Shown: positions 38,601-50,848 of the stretch, one piece after another | Position numbering within the stretch: the stretch's first letter is position 1 | Layout: every line of letters starts with the position of its first letter | Source: Blastomyces gilchristii SLH14081 | Taxonomy: Eukaryota > Ascomycota > Eurotiomycetes > Onygenales > Ajellomycetaceae | DNA: 64,000 bases | Assembly (NCBI RefSeq): GCF_000003855.2 | Contig: NW_003101678.1 | Span: 2,886,803-2,950,802, forward strand | Direction of reading: 5' to 3' | The notes under the pieces: model-generated | Databases searched by the model: none | What the model was told of the DNA's origin: nothing | What the model saw: only the letters and a program-made list of their open reading frames with translations | Translations under genes and position numbers: made by a program

Positions 38601-41600
38601 AATAGAGTGCTAGCAGTGTGGGCACCTGATTGAGGCAAAGCGATTGATACCATATGACCATTTGATGGCGACAAATGATACGCAGCAGGGGAGATCTGAG
38701 AAGCTGTTGGGATATATCCAACGAGTCCCCTTCTTTTTATCCCCCCAGGGATAATGCCAAAATAGCTTGACGCGAGCTATATCTTACAGGGGAAGTCCTC
38801 CTCTTGATGTCATTGACGGTTTGTGAACCCCGCAGCACAGGGCTCAAAGTGACCTTCTCTTTTCAATCTCGTAAACAGTGATGCGCTCTGGGTTTCCAAT
38901 TGTTACCCCCCACCCCTCCCAACCTTGCGTATCGATTTTTACTACCATTTTGAAGATCCTAACACGAAAAACAACTACACAGAGACCCACTCAGGAGCGG
39001 AATGCCCGAAACTAAGCCTATTTTTCAAGAGCTATGGGAGCGCTTTCTATAACGGTAGCACACCGATTTGCGGGGGAATAATGAGCCTAGTGAGGCACAG
39101 TGTTTACCTACATAGGTAGAGTCCCTCTCCTCAGCTCCCCCCATTTACCTATTCTCATATTTTTGAGTATGTTAAAGCACGAGCTAACGATGGGATTTGT
39201 TGGGCTTATTTCGCAAAGGTTGGGGCCCGAGATACCAACAGCCAACTTGTCGATTTTACGACGCCAGACATATTATACAGTTATCAAACACCCTGTTATC
39301 TCCTGCCAACAGAAGGTAAACATATTTGCCCCCGCCCCACACACGCTATGGCCAGTGTTTCAACCTCGTTGGCTATGGTGGTACCGCGCGTAACTAGCTC
39401 TGAGGTGCCTTCCTATATTTTAATCCATTTACCTCTGATAGAAGGGTTGGAGCCCCTTGTGGATGGCGCAACAGGGGGCCCAGCTCTGAGGTGACTCAAA
39501 AGGAGAAACGGAAATGCGAGGCAACCATAAATACATACCCGGGAAGTGACCATATTTTGAAGCACGATTGCTCTCGAGGCAATTGGGAAAGGTAAAAGAA
39601 TGATGCAAAATCCTGCACGTAACACAGGCCCAGAATAAAAATACCCGATATCTACGCTTTTCTTTCCCCTCCCTCCCTGTGGATTTGGGTAGGTTCCCCT
39701 GTCCCTGCTCTGCGAGGCGCATCTTTTTCCCGTTGCCTGCATTAGTTTTCCTTCGCGCTCTGCCTCATCTTTCCCCTTCATCCTGCTGCAAAATTTATCT
39801 GTTCCCTAGTTTTATCCTATACATTATTTTTTTTCTCTTTTCCCTGTCCGAGAGCCACCCCGCTCGCCCAGCTCAACAGAGCAGAGCGCTCCCCACTTTC
39901 GTGCTTCGTTCGGACTTCCGGCCTGCACGCGTTGGTGGTACAGCCGTCGATAGAATTTTCACCTAATGGCCGGCCATGATGTCGGCAGATATAAAATCCC
40001 CGGACCCAATCCCATTTGTCAGGGAAGAGGCCCAACCCTCGGTTGCTTGCCGAGCGAGTCTTGTGTTACCTGCATGGTGTGCCTGTGTTTCCAACCGTCC
40101 GCATCGTCTTCCTTTTTGGAGTTGGCGCTTGTTTTCCTTTTTTTCACATGAACCAAGATTTTTATATATAGTTCATACCACTCTTTATCTTGCTTTTGAG
40201 GGCTTTTCCATTTTGGACAGGGACAGCAGAGGACATCAGCTTTGCTCGGGGAGACCGAGACGTAGGGAGAAGGGGTTGGATGGGGGGAGGTGAGAGGGAA
40301 TTAATTGAGAATGGAGCGCAGAGGACACGCCGAAGAAAAGCCCCTCGCCTCACATTAAGCGGCGAATGCCGTCGCCGATGTATATTATCCCTGAAAATGA
40401 AGCGAGAAGATAGTCCCAAAATGTATTCCGCGTAGACCTACCTCCTCCTCGTGCCTCGTCTCTCGAACTTCATGTGCATGCATTGGCATGTGTGCTCCTG
40501 GCCCTTCTTGTCGCCTATACCACCTTGTCTTCATTACATTTTTCACCGCCTGTTTCTCAGTAGCAAACAAATACGGAAGAGGCGATACATACCTAGTCTA
40601 GAGTCTAGTCCTATATTGCTTGTGAAAGCTGAGTGGGAATAGTAAATGAGAATGAACAAACTAGCTTGCGAAGTCCGCTAAAACTAAGTAATCATATATT
40701 GACAAATACAGATGAGGGAGTGAGGCTAAAATGAATATGAAGAAAAAGGAATCAAAGAGTATCAAAAAATAAACCCAGTGTGTGGGTGAGATACCCAGCC
40801 GTCACCTACGAAGCGTGCAAAGAGAGCGACTCCCCCTTTGGCAGTCAATAGATATCTCAAAAGGATCGCCCTTTTGCAAACTTATAGTTAACTAATAGAT
40901 TAGACAGAGTGGTAAAACAAACAGTTAATATCACGGACCGAAGAATGAAAGCGCCCCTTCAGTTAATATCTCTCCTTTTCGTTGCATCCCACTTTATAAA
41001 CATTACTAGAAAAATGGACTGATTGTACGTTACATGAGGTGTGTGTAATGTATACATTTTATATGTAGGACACTGGGGCAAAAGAGCTCAATCACTCCCA
41101 GCCTTTTTTTGCTGGTAATTAAGGGGCCCGAACCATTCCAGAAATGTCGAGAGTAGATATATATTATTTCCAAACAAACCAAATTATTTTTTTTAAAAAA
41201 AAATGGGACCCGGAAACAGTGAGAGAATATGGGGAGGAAAAAATCGCAGGAAGGGAGACGAGACGATTGCATGAGATGATCATATCAAGACACGAAGTGA
41301 GTGAATAAATGGCCCTGAGAGCGATGTTTCTCCCCCGCTCACGGCAACAAAAAGGGGGGTGAACGATGGGTAGATAGCCGGCGAAAGAGAGATGGGCAGA
41401 TTCTCTGTATCGGGATGTATTCATATCTAGCATGCTGCTTTCACTTTTCACTTTTCTGCCCTGCAGCATGTGAATGAAAATGTAAAAGGGTGGGGGAAAG
41501 GTTGATTTACATTGAACTTTTAGTCCAAAATATAAAATAAAATAAGGTTTCTTCCATCGCGACATGCGACACCAAATGAAAAAGCAAGATAAAAGAAATC

Positions 41601-42026
41601 CAAAATAAAATAGAAATCCGCATTCCCCTCAGGTCAAGAGTCAAGATCAACTAATTATTTCCCCTCGGAGGGTCCTTTTTCTACTAAAAGCGCCTCAAAT
41701 TCACACTGATGGCGCCATCTTCAAGACAAAGTAAATAGCAAGGAAGAGGAGGAGGGAGAGGAAAAGAAACAACATGATGCAACAGAAATGCAGGAAACAA
41801 CGGGAAAGTGTTTCGCGCACAAAAACAGGGAGAAGACGGTATTCCCTCTATCCAATCTTATCCTAGAATTCTGTGCAGTGCAGTATCAATCAATATATTT
41901 ATATCCATATCTACCAGACGCAGCCGTCCACCCACCTCACTGATTATCCCCCGCCGTTTCCGTCGACTGCGCCTGCATCGCCGCAGAACCAGCTCCTTGC
42001 TGCTCCTCCTACCTTTCCCGTTGGGG
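35601..42026. other. gene-free region, part 3 (downstream of the PHD-finger gene)
   Basis: No supported gene. TACTCCGTA-type sites occur at 35731 and 35814. A minus-strand frame at 37966-38172 (68 codons) has a protein-like composition but no joinable exon. A block at 38220-38510 is less AT-rich than its surroundings and could be a decayed element, without diagnostic ends. The last part (about 41000-42026) is the expected 3' flank of the leftward PHD-finger gene. Confidence 0.4.
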
Positions 42027-45000
42027 CTAAGATTGCGGACCAAGAAAGCTACCCTGCGGGTGGATCCCAGGGCCTGTAGCCTCACTCTTTACCTCAGAAG
42101 AAGGCACGTGGTTCTCTCCCTCTCTCTGAGCCAGGGCCTGCCCCAGACTACTCCCAGCACTCTGACTGTTCCTTACCGCCGCTGCCGCCAGTTCATCCTC
42201 CCTCCGCCTCCGATCCTCCTGTTCAGGCGTCATGCTCTTGACAGGGGCACGGATGGGGGCGTCGGGCGATGCTCTGCCCATCAGCTTGGGACTGGGTTCG
42301 AGTCTTTGAACGGGTGGTAGGATGGGCGGTTGTGTAGGTGTGGCAGCGGTGGTACTTATGGAGGTACGGAAGGAGGAGAAGGGGGAGGAGGTGGTCGTGG
42401 TCGTGGTTGGGAGCGGTGGTTGCGGATGTGCTGGGGGCTGTTTTGTGGGACTTAAGCCTGAAGTGGGAGGGGCGGTTTGGGAGTGATATTGGTGTTGGGG
42501 AGGGGGAGAGGTATGGGTGAAGGTGTCTCGGGATGGCGTGACGATGGCGTTTGTGGTTGTGGCTGTGGAGTGGGAGGGGCGAGATGCAGGTTGTGTTGTG
42601 GAGTAGGGAGAGGTGGAGGTAGTGTGCGTGTGGGATTGAAAATCGTTATTATTCACATGTGGCGAGGCGGCGACGGGGAGTGGAGGGCCGATGTTTGGAA
42701 TCGTGGAGGAAGGTGGGAAGCCGGCTAGAGGGCCAACGTCTCTGTTTCCTTGGGTTGGGGATATGGTGGGGGGGTTCTGGATGGGGGAGATGAAGCGACC
42801 GGTGCCTCCCTGGGTCGAAGTTGATGAGGGATGCTGAGAGGAGAAGGGGCTTGTTTTTGAGACGGTATGCTGCCCAGGGGGTTGGTAATGAAGAAATTGC
42901 GGAGCAGGGCCAGGAGCTTGTTGGTGTCGCGGTAGGCCACTTGACGGTATATTAGATGGAGGGAAAGGGGATGGAGCCAATGTTGAGTTTGATTGAGGTA
43001 GATGATTTGAAACCGGCTGAGGAACAGGCGGTAGACGGTAGAAACCATTCTGTATGGATTGCGGAGGTGGACGTTGTGGGGATGGCGGTAACGCTTGCTG
43101 GCCGGGCTGTAGAGTGTTGGCTTGAGGGGGTGGTAGAAGCGGTCCCTGGTTGAGAGAGGAAGGATAGCCGTTCGTTAAGGGATCCATCCGAGTCCGAGGC
43201 AGAGTCGCAGGCAGCTGTCCAGGAGAGGTAGATGGGCGTTTGGTTTTCTTGGCTGAAGGTGAGGTAGAGGTATCCTGTCTCTTACGTTTCTCGCCATTGG
43301 CCTTTGGCTTACTACTAGACGGCGGAGAGGACGATACACCAACGCGAAACTTTAGCGGTGGGATTTTAGGGAGATTCGCCTCCGCGATGCGTCGCTTGCA
43401 GTCACGGCATACGAAATGGAAATCGGCTTTTTCAGCTTCATCCTGCGCGATTCCCAGGCATTTGATATGTTGCCAAACATTGCATTTCTCGCAAGCGACA
43501 ATATGGGAGCCATCATCCTGTATATCACATGTTAGAAACGACAAACATCATGAAAGCAGCAGAGTAGAATAACTAACAAGATTCTCCCCATGCACGCCAC
43601 AGCCTGAACAATCAAAAATCCACTGCTCCTCATTTTGCAAAGCCTCGAGGTCCTTCTTGCGCTTTTCCATCTCAGCTTTCAATTGCCTCTCAGACATCCT
43701 CGACTCGCCACTCTCAATCTTCTGCGCTTCCTCGCCTATCTTAGCCAGCTCCTCCTCGTGCTGTCTCCGTTTCTCCTCGCGGTCCTTAAGACGCTGTTCA
43801 CGCGTCATCATTCGATACAAACGCTCCTTCTCAATCTTCTTCTGTTTCTCTATCTCCTTAAGCTCCGCGATCCGCTCAGCTTCTCGTTTGCGTGCTGCCT
43901 CGGCTGCCTCCATTTCCTGACGCTCCCTTTCTTGCTTGCCTGCAATTCGGCTAGAGCGCTTAGCATTGGCCATAAGCTGCATGTTAAGGAGTTCCTTCTC
44001 TCTTCGCTCAATTTTCCTCCGGTGAGCTTCCTCCACTTTCTCAATGACGGGGATGACATTCTCCATAAGCTGTTCACGAAGGAATTCTTCATTGGGATCT
44101 TTCGACTTTCTAATCGTATCCAGGAAGGCGTTATACTGAGCAAGAGTGATCGCAACGCATTCCCATTTATAGCCACCCGACGAGGAATCCTGCCTGGCGA
44201 CACCACTTGTTTCATTTTTGGATTCTTCGTCTTCCTCATCCTGCAGCCCTGAAAGCTTTCGTTTCCTTGCAGCACGTGCTAGTGCCCTCCCTCTTTTGCT
44301 GTTGGCCTTTGGTTTCGCGGCTCGCGCTGCGGGAATAGGAGGGTCGGTTCGACGATATAGTCTATTGTCGTCCAGCACGTAGTAAAGTCGCTCGTCGCGA
44401 TCATATCCAATTTCATCCACGCGCTGTTATTTTCAAAACCCAATCAGTCTTCACTCAGAACCTGCAGCCTGTTTCACGGGCGAGGGAGTGGGGGAACCAG
44501 GATCTTTGTACATACCCATTGAACCTGCTCCATTTCCTTCTGCTCCGGCATCCGTTCGCGCATGCGATCTGGATTCCAAAAGGTCCATACCGATAATTGC
44601 TGCAAGATACGTATCCGCTGGAAAATATCTAGATCATTAAACTTTATCGGCTGTTCCGCGTCACCGAACGGGTTCCGGGAGGGTGCTTTCGCTAGGTACT
44701 GCCTCCTCGTATACTCTTCGAAGTTTTCCAATCTGTAGTCCCGGGAATAGCAAAGAAAAGTTAGTTAGTTTCGGTCTGTGCGAAGCGGAGAGGGGAGGGG
44801 CGAGAATTCCATACGTGAGTCCGCGATGGGACGAGACAAATTTCAGCAGAGCTAGGCCGATATCGAGAAGTTTCGCTGAAGGCCCAGGCTTGAGACACTC
44901 GTTTTCCAGTCCCTAAAGCGATATAAGAAGATAAAACATGTCAGCAAAAGTGTCCTCCTTGCCAATAACAACCTAGGGATTATAGAGCGCGAGGTAGAAA

Positions 45001-45307
45001 TAAGGAATCTAAAAGGACCGTAATTATCGATAGTTGAAAACGAAGTAGAGAGAATGTAGTCACGCACATCTATATCAATGTCATCCGTAATCTTCACCAC
45101 CCTCCCAAAGGTGTAAATATACTGCATGAGATTCGAGAACTCCCACATGTTGCGCAGTTGGTGAAGCAGGCCAGGTTCCTGCCCATCTTGCAACGACGAA
45201 GACGGCAGCCGCTCGCTCCTTTTAGCGTCAACGCGGGTACTTTGCTGCTCCTCCGCCTCCTCCCTGGCACGTTTTCGCGAGACCATTGCAGGAATTTGCA
45301 GTGGCAA
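42027..45307 (-). CDS. WHIM/PHD-finger chromatin protein (RSF1/CECR2-like)
   Basis: Five exons, complement(42027..43517, 43578..44423, 44516..44732, 44815..44912, 45068..45307), 963 aa; all junctions are GT..AG and in frame. Residues 25-185 resemble the DDT/WHIM region of ISWI-associated factors (MQYIYTFGRVVKITDD; TLENFEEYTRRQYLAKAP; RIRILQQLSVWTFWNPDR), followed by a WSD-like motif RDERLYYVLDDNRLYRRTDP. A long charged coiled coil occupies about 290-450. The PHD finger is at 457-507 with Cys4-His-Cys3 ligands C457, C460, C476, C479, H484, C487, C504 and C507, split by an intron after Leu467. The remaining 450 residues are Pro/Ser/Thr/Gln-rich and probably disordered. Such proteins read histone H3 tails and target a remodeller; the exact complex here is inference. 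A second in-frame ATG (45286, MVSRKRAREE) could be the real start. Confidence 0.85.
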
Positions 45308-45837
45308 ACGACTGATGAGATGGTTTGACGCGAAATGCCGATCTTGTTTCGTCCTTATATGGGGGGGGAAGAGAGGACGGCGCGGATCGATAGGCTAGGG
45401 GGAGGGAGTATATAGTGGTCGATAACTGGCGCGGCGGGCAGGGTAGCTAATGGATCAACTAAATAAAGCAAAGGGACAAAAGAAAGATGAAACACAAGCA
45501 ACTTTTTGCCTTCCTTTGCCAGCTCTGTTTTTTGTCTATGGACCGTAGAAATGTTGGTTAAGGAATTGTATGGAAGAGAAGACTATGTATAATAGAAGCT
45601 ATGGGAAATACAAGAAACACGGAAAGACCCAAAAGTTGGGATGGGGATAGGCGAGATGCGGCCTCGGAGCTTTTTTCGTATTTTTTTGATGTCGAGAGGC
45701 GTCTGGGGCATGCTTAGTCATATCTGAGGTCAGCAGCATGTAGTTAACTAGTTATCCGCTGTGGAATTAATTTATATATTTTTAAATCACATCAACAAGC
45801 ATCAAACGCTCGCTTACGCTCGCTTTGCTGCTTGCGC

Positions 45838-45955
45838 AGCCCCCCCTACCACTTCCACCCTCCCCCCCGACCCCCCCCTTACCACCCCTACCACCCCTTC
45901 CACCCCTCACTCCCTCTATCACCCCTACCACCCTCTTCCACCCTGTATCACCTCT
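45838..45955 (+). repeat. C-rich imperfect tandem repeat (CCACCCCTA-type)
   Basis: Repeated ACCACCCCT / TTCCACCCT units with runs of up to eight C. The complementary strand is G-rich and quadruplex-prone. It abuts the diverged direct repeats and AT-rich island to its right. Confidence 0.8.
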
Positions 45956-45970
45956 ATCGCCATTATCAGA

Positions 45971-46269
45971 TTAATCAGAGCTGTACAGGCTGCAGAGCCG
46001 GCTGTTCAATCCCATCCATGAATTCAAAGAGATGCACATGACATCACATGAGATGTTACAGAGCATTTACACAGTGTAGCAGTACATGCCATGAACACAG
46101 AGATCAAAAATGAACATAGAGAAGAGTATAAGGAATGTAAATACTGAGAATGTATGAAAAGAGCAGAATGAAAAAAAGAATGAAGATTTGAAGATTGATC
46201 TGAGCTGTATGAGCTGGAGAGCAACATTCAAATATTTTTGATGAGGTGCATGTGATGTCTTATTACAGC
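45971..46269 (+). repeat. pair of diverged direct repeats
   Basis: Segment 45971-46062 (TCAGAGCTGTACAGGCTG ... GAGATGCACATGACATC ... GTTACAG) recurs in degenerate form at 46196-46269 (TCTGAGCTGTATGAGCTG ... GAGGTGCATGTGATGTC ... ATTACAG). Many differences are transitions in both directions. This could be a decayed element or RIP-affected repeat. The alignment was made by eye. Confidence 0.5.
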
Positions 46270-46585
46270 GTTTTTTGCATGGGAAAAGTTGGTTTTTCTA
46301 TAGTTAATAAATAGAGAGATAGTTTGAAAATTTTTCAATATTAAAAACAGTGAAACACAATTTGTTTATAAATGATTTTAAAGCATGATTAAAGTAGTTA
46401 ATAAATTTTATTATTAAGTTAAATCAGATTATTCTTTTTTTCAACTCAGTTAAAATATATTGCATTCACTTATTTATATCTATTTACAAAAATGTCTCAT
46501 CTCTCATCGAAAACTAATAAAAAATCTCACTTAAATAAAAATCAAAATAAAATCAGAAAGAAAAGAAAAATAAAAGAAAATAGAA
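46265..46585. other. AT-rich island
   Basis: About 320 bp composed almost entirely of A and T, with scattered single G or C. It stands out against both flanks. Consistent with RIP-mutated repeat DNA or a scaffold-attachment-like segment; neither is proven. Confidence 0.6.
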
Positions 46586-47090
46586 TAGCATGCTTCTGCA
46601 GTTTTCCCTTGTAAAAACAATGTTACTTTTTCCCCACCGCTCTCTCATTTTGCTCCTTGTGTGTTTTGCTTCCCTCACTGTTTCGCCCTGTTGCTGCTGT
46701 TGTTGTTTATATCCCATCCGCCTTGGCCCTGTTATGCATAATCTACGCCGAGATGTAAATGAATCAACTCCCTCTCACTCTCGGTTTTTCTTTAGGTGTC
46801 TGTTGTGGGCTACCTAATTACCACTTCGAATCCCTCTCCAATCTTTTCCGTTTTTGGCCCCCTTCGTCTGTCTTTCTCGTTCCGCAGGTAAGTATTATCA
46901 GATCAGGAGTTATGTATCGTTCACTACCATCAGCGGCGGAAATGAAACGGCACAAAAAAAAAGTTAGAATATAAAAAGAAAAGAATATAAAAACATCGAG
47001 AAAGAATAGAAAAAAAAAAAACCCTTTCTTATTAATTTTTGTCCTGTTCTTTCTTTTTTCGCTTTCCCTTAGATATTGATATTTGATATT

Positions 47091-48700
47091 TTACATGGTA
47101 GCCCCGGTTGCGCCGCCGTCGACAACATTATCAGATAGGTTAATCAGAAGTTGCGCTAGACAACGTTTGGTGGCTGCGTCGTCCCGAAGGACTGATGAGA
47201 AAGTTGCGTCACGAAGTGGTTCTGGAAGACATTGGCGGAGGGCCTCGCGGGCGCGGTTATTATCGCTCAGACTAGTGGATATTAGAGTTAGACCGGCAAA
47301 ACCATTATTGGGTGCAAGAAGCGCGGGTGAAACGGGGGGGAAATGACAAAAAGGATGGTGGTAACGACATACCGAAGAAAACAACGAACAACATGCTTGA
47401 GTAACCGAACGGTCTGCTGCTCGACAAGTTGGGTGACCATATTACTGAGGACAGTCCCGACAGCGTAAAAACGTTCATAAGTGGCACAAATATATGCAAG
47501 GCCGATATCATCTAGTAAGATCTTTTGTACAATGAAAATGGCAACGGTTTTGCTGAGTTCCGAACCTGTCTCCATGATACGGAGACAGAGGGGGATGATT
47601 TCGGTGGTGAGGAGGAAGTTTATAACATCTGACGAATCATTTTTCACGAGGGCGCCAATCACGCCAAGGGAGGTTAGACGGAGATATTCGAAGGGGCGGG
47701 ATTTCGAGGTCGTGTTGAGGAATGGATAGAGGAAGAGAGGGATATGGGCTATTTCGAATATGCCCAGTCAGCAAGCGGTTCTCACGATGTCTTTATTTGA
47801 GTGGGAAAGGGGAAGAAGAAAGATATTTGGTACCATTCAAGAAAAGCGTGCGTGTCTCATTGTGCGACGCCACACATTGTAGGAGAGCAAGGGCATTGCA
47901 GACCCTATTCGAAGCCGCAGCAGTCAACTGCGATGGATTTAATAGCGGGTAGACGGATATGATCTCCTGTAGCAGAGACGTCATGACACCTGTTCCAAAC
48001 ACGCCGGAAAAAAAGAAAAGCCCGAATCAGTATACTTTCAACCAAATAGAATTAGACATAACCAAACGAGCCAGACAGGCAGCAAAACAATATCAATCGC
48101 CATCCATGAATATATTTTAAAAAAATACATACCAAACGAATGCCATATTATCAACGCCAACTCAGGCACCTGTTCCCGCTTCTTGCTCAACTCCATCAGG
48201 GCCGTCTCCCGTCGAGCCGGATCCATAAGCTCTGCCACCCACACGAGCACCCTCCGGTTCTCTTCGCTGATACCGCCATCCATGTTTCCTGCAGCACCCC
48301 CGGCGGCAGCACTTGCACTATCCGCACCTGACGACGGCGTAACCTGGCTATTATTTGCACCAGCGGCAGGGTTATTGCTACTACTGCTACTGCCGTTGTT
48401 GTTGTTGCTATTATTTAGAGCTATACGACTGTAATGTTGGTGTTGGGCGACAGCGGCAGCGGCAACTGCGGCCTGCGCTTGAGCATGCTGCTGCGCAGCA
48501 AGGGATGATTGGGGATGGGGCTGCTGGGACTGCGCCTGTTGTTGCTGTTGCTGTTGCTGCTGTTGCTGATAGTGGGAGGCCTGCTGCTGCTGCTGTTGTT
48601 GCTGGATCCACGAAGCGTCCGTGGCGACGGCGGCGGCGGCGGTGTGGGGATACTGTCCGTGCTGGTGCGAGAAGACGTGCTGGGACTGAGCCTGTAGCAT
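47091..48700 (-). CDS. RCD1: CCR4-NOT subunit CNOT9 / Rcd1 / Caf40
   Basis: Four exons, complement(47091..47271, 47373..47748, 47834..47989, 48133..48700), 426 aa, all junctions in frame. The first 145 residues form a low-complexity extension with two poly-Gln blocks, then Ala, Asn and Ser runs. The armadillo-repeat core starts at [20 protein letters not shown] and runs through [60 protein letters not shown] and [20 protein letters not shown], to the end at about 415. CNOT9 binds Trp-containing peptides of RNA regulators and NOT1, linking targets to deadenylation; fission yeast Rcd1 is needed for nitrogen-starvation-induced sexual development (family knowledge). The poly-Gln tract is encoded by CAG/CAA repeats (about 48530-48610). 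Confidence 0.93.
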
Positions 48701-49610
48701 TGCGAAAACGGGGCAGGGGGGAAAATATCACCACCCTGGGGAGCTTGTCCCCGAGTGAGTAGCTTTTAGGAGACGCTCCTAGGGGTGACAGGGGGTGAAG
48801 GGAGGAAGGGAGATGATTGGGATGGCAAGTAGACGAAGGATATATAGGTGTCGGTTGGAGGTGTGTAAGCTAGGGAAGCAGCAAGCTGGGTGTGAAGAAG
48901 CGTATGCTGACGGTGACGGTGACGGTGACGGTGACGGTCAGGGAGGCTCACGGCGGCTAGCTCGGCGCTGACTCGGCTCGGGATGACTAATGATCCGAGT
49001 AGCGCCTGAACCTTCGCCTAGCTAGGGGTTTCAGAGCTATATGCGATTATTATACTCCGTATACTAGGAGGATTTCAATACAGCATCATTTCACACCTCG
49101 TATATATTTACTCCATCCCAGCTCCATAGTTACATACATAATCCTATTTCCCATATCCTCAAGCATCCCATATCCCATAGATCCATAAAACCGTCAAATC
49201 CATTAACTGGCGTATATCTATAATCCATTATCTCCTTAAAGGATCTCCTCCATAACAGCAGAAAAAGTACGAAACAAGAGAAGAGGGTTCCCAACATTAT
49301 ATACATCAAATTCGGAACAGGTCGTTTCATAAAAAATAACATTTAATAGTGATTCGTCTCCCATTGTATCATTGAGGAACAAAGAAAGCCTAAACTCCGT
49401 TCCCTTGGCAAACATAAGAAATAGATAGAAAGAGAAGGAAAAAAGACAGACGAAATAGGGGACAAAGGATCTCCACATGAGGTTATTTGGGAAGATTTAT
49501 AGGGACCTCGACTTGATCAGCGGTGGGGTGGACAGGTTTCTCATCCAGGGCAAAGCTTCAGAATCGGAGAAAGGGGGAGAGTAGAAAAGAGGTGGCGAGA
49601 GAGAGCAACA
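48701..49610. other. intergenic region, CNOT9 promoter side
   Basis: Holds the 5' leader and promoter of CNOT9 and the 3' flank of the Cys-rich membrane protein gene. Contains the GACGGT array at about 48908-48939 and a TACTCCGTA 9-mer at 49053, about 350 bp upstream of the CNOT9 ATG. Confidence 0.6.
48908..48939. repeat. hexanucleotide microsatellite (GACGGT)5
   Basis: Five tandem GACGGT units about 210 bp upstream of the CNOT9 start codon, in its probable 5' leader or promoter. On the transcribed strand it reads ACCGTC. Confidence 0.85.
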
Positions 49611-50848
49611 TCAATGCCTCGTTGACCTCGACCTCGATCTTGAAGAAGGAACCTTCGACCGCTTTGATCTGGGCGGTGGTGAGCTACCTAAAAAAAGGGA
49701 GACCAACAGCAGTGAGCACATGGATCAAGGGGAACTCTATAAAACACATAAACAGATTAAACAAGTGTGAGAGATTGGCACTTACTGCTGCTGCTGCTAC
49801 TATAATCATAGTAATAGTACGAATCGGAATAACCTGAACTGGGCGATTGTTGCTTCTTCTTACTCCGCAGCCCCAGACAAATTGCCAGAGCGCCCAGAAC
49901 AAGCCCTATACTCGTCCACTTCCCCAGACCAAACAGGCCGGACTTCTTCGACTTCTCAGTGTAAGACGAGTACGAGTTCGAGTACCGCGCTGGAGGCGGG
50001 CGGGATGGGCGGTACCCAAACCAGGTACGGCCAGGTCGCCCGTCGCCATCGGAGAACGAATGTGTCGTACTGGAGCCGCTCTCTCTTTTCTTCTTGCCCA
50101 GCCCCAGCAGTGCCAGAATCGCCGCGATGGCGCCTTTGGCGCACGCGGACAAGCAGATGAGAAATAAGAGGAGGACGCCGAAAATGACACCGATGACGAT
50201 GCCTGCGATGGCGCCACCGCTGAGTCCCCCGCCGCCCGTCGAGGCTGCTGGCGGTGGCAGCGGGTTGCCGTCTGTGCCAACTGGAGGGAGGAAGGGGACG
50301 GTTGCGGTCGGCATGGTGGTGATGGTTGCGTCGCCCGAGCTGGTTGGTCTGGAGGGAGGGGTGGGGGAAGGCCCTACGGTGGGATCGAAGGGGGAGCTTC
50401 CTGCCTCGACGCATTGGCCTTCAGATTTGCATGCCTGAGCGGCCGTGCAGCAGATGGTGCCGCAGGCGGATTCACCAAGTTCGAGTTGGCATTGGATCTG
50501 GCTGCTGGAGGTCGGGGCGGCAATGAATCTGCTGCCCACCGATGTCACGGTGACTAGGTCTGTGCGGACGAATGTGGTTGTGAATGTTTCCCATTGACCC
50601 TCCGTAGCGCGGGGTTTTCCGACAGAGGTGAAGTCGATGCAGATGGCTTGGTTGTTGGCGTTTGTGGTGCAGATTTGCGAAGTGGTGCAGCACTCTTGGC
50701 CGTAGAAGCCGCAGGGCTTGCAATCGCGACTGGCTAGGCCGGTGTTGAAATGTAGGGGGAATGGGAATGCGTGTGTCGTTAATGAAGGTGATTGCGAGAG
50801 GATTGATAGTATAGCTAAGGCCGCTGAAGATATCCTGAGGCGGCGCAT
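49611..50848 (-). CDS. Cys-rich single- or double-pass membrane protein
   Basis: Two exons, complement(49611..49687, 49786..50848), 379 aa. A signal peptide covers residues 1-27 (LRISSAALAILSILSQ...THA). The ectodomain has two Cys clusters (CKPCGFYGQECCTTSQICTT; CGTICCTAAQACKSEGQC), then a Pro/Thr/Ser-rich stalk. A Gly-flanked hydrophobic segment, GGAIAGIVIGVIFGVLLLFL and on through SACAKGAIAAILALLGL, is followed by a basic KKKR and a Tyr/Ser-rich tail with a second short hydrophobic stretch (WTSIGLVLGALAICLGL). The C-terminus is an Arg/Ser motif RSRSRSTRH from exon 2. The donor GTAAGT sits inside an AGC repeat; only the phase-1 junction remains open. The layout suggests a cell-surface sensor-like or wall-associated protein. 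I do not recognise a named family. Confidence 0.8.

Larger units (their letters stand above)
45308..47090. other. 1.8-kb non-coding region with repeats and an AT-rich island
   Basis: Between the start of the PHD-finger gene and the stop of CNOT9. It contains a C-rich tract, two diverged direct repeats and a strongly AT-rich island (separate entries). Open frames such as 45761-46021 and 46590-46817 (plus) are low-complexity or domain-free. Confidence 0.5.

Noticed and set aside
38220..38790. Possible solo LTR (TGTTGGG starts at about 38218 and 38704)
   Set aside because: No matching second copy, no clear CA end, primer-binding site or target duplication; a TGTTGGGATAT start also occurs at about 20022 without LTR context.
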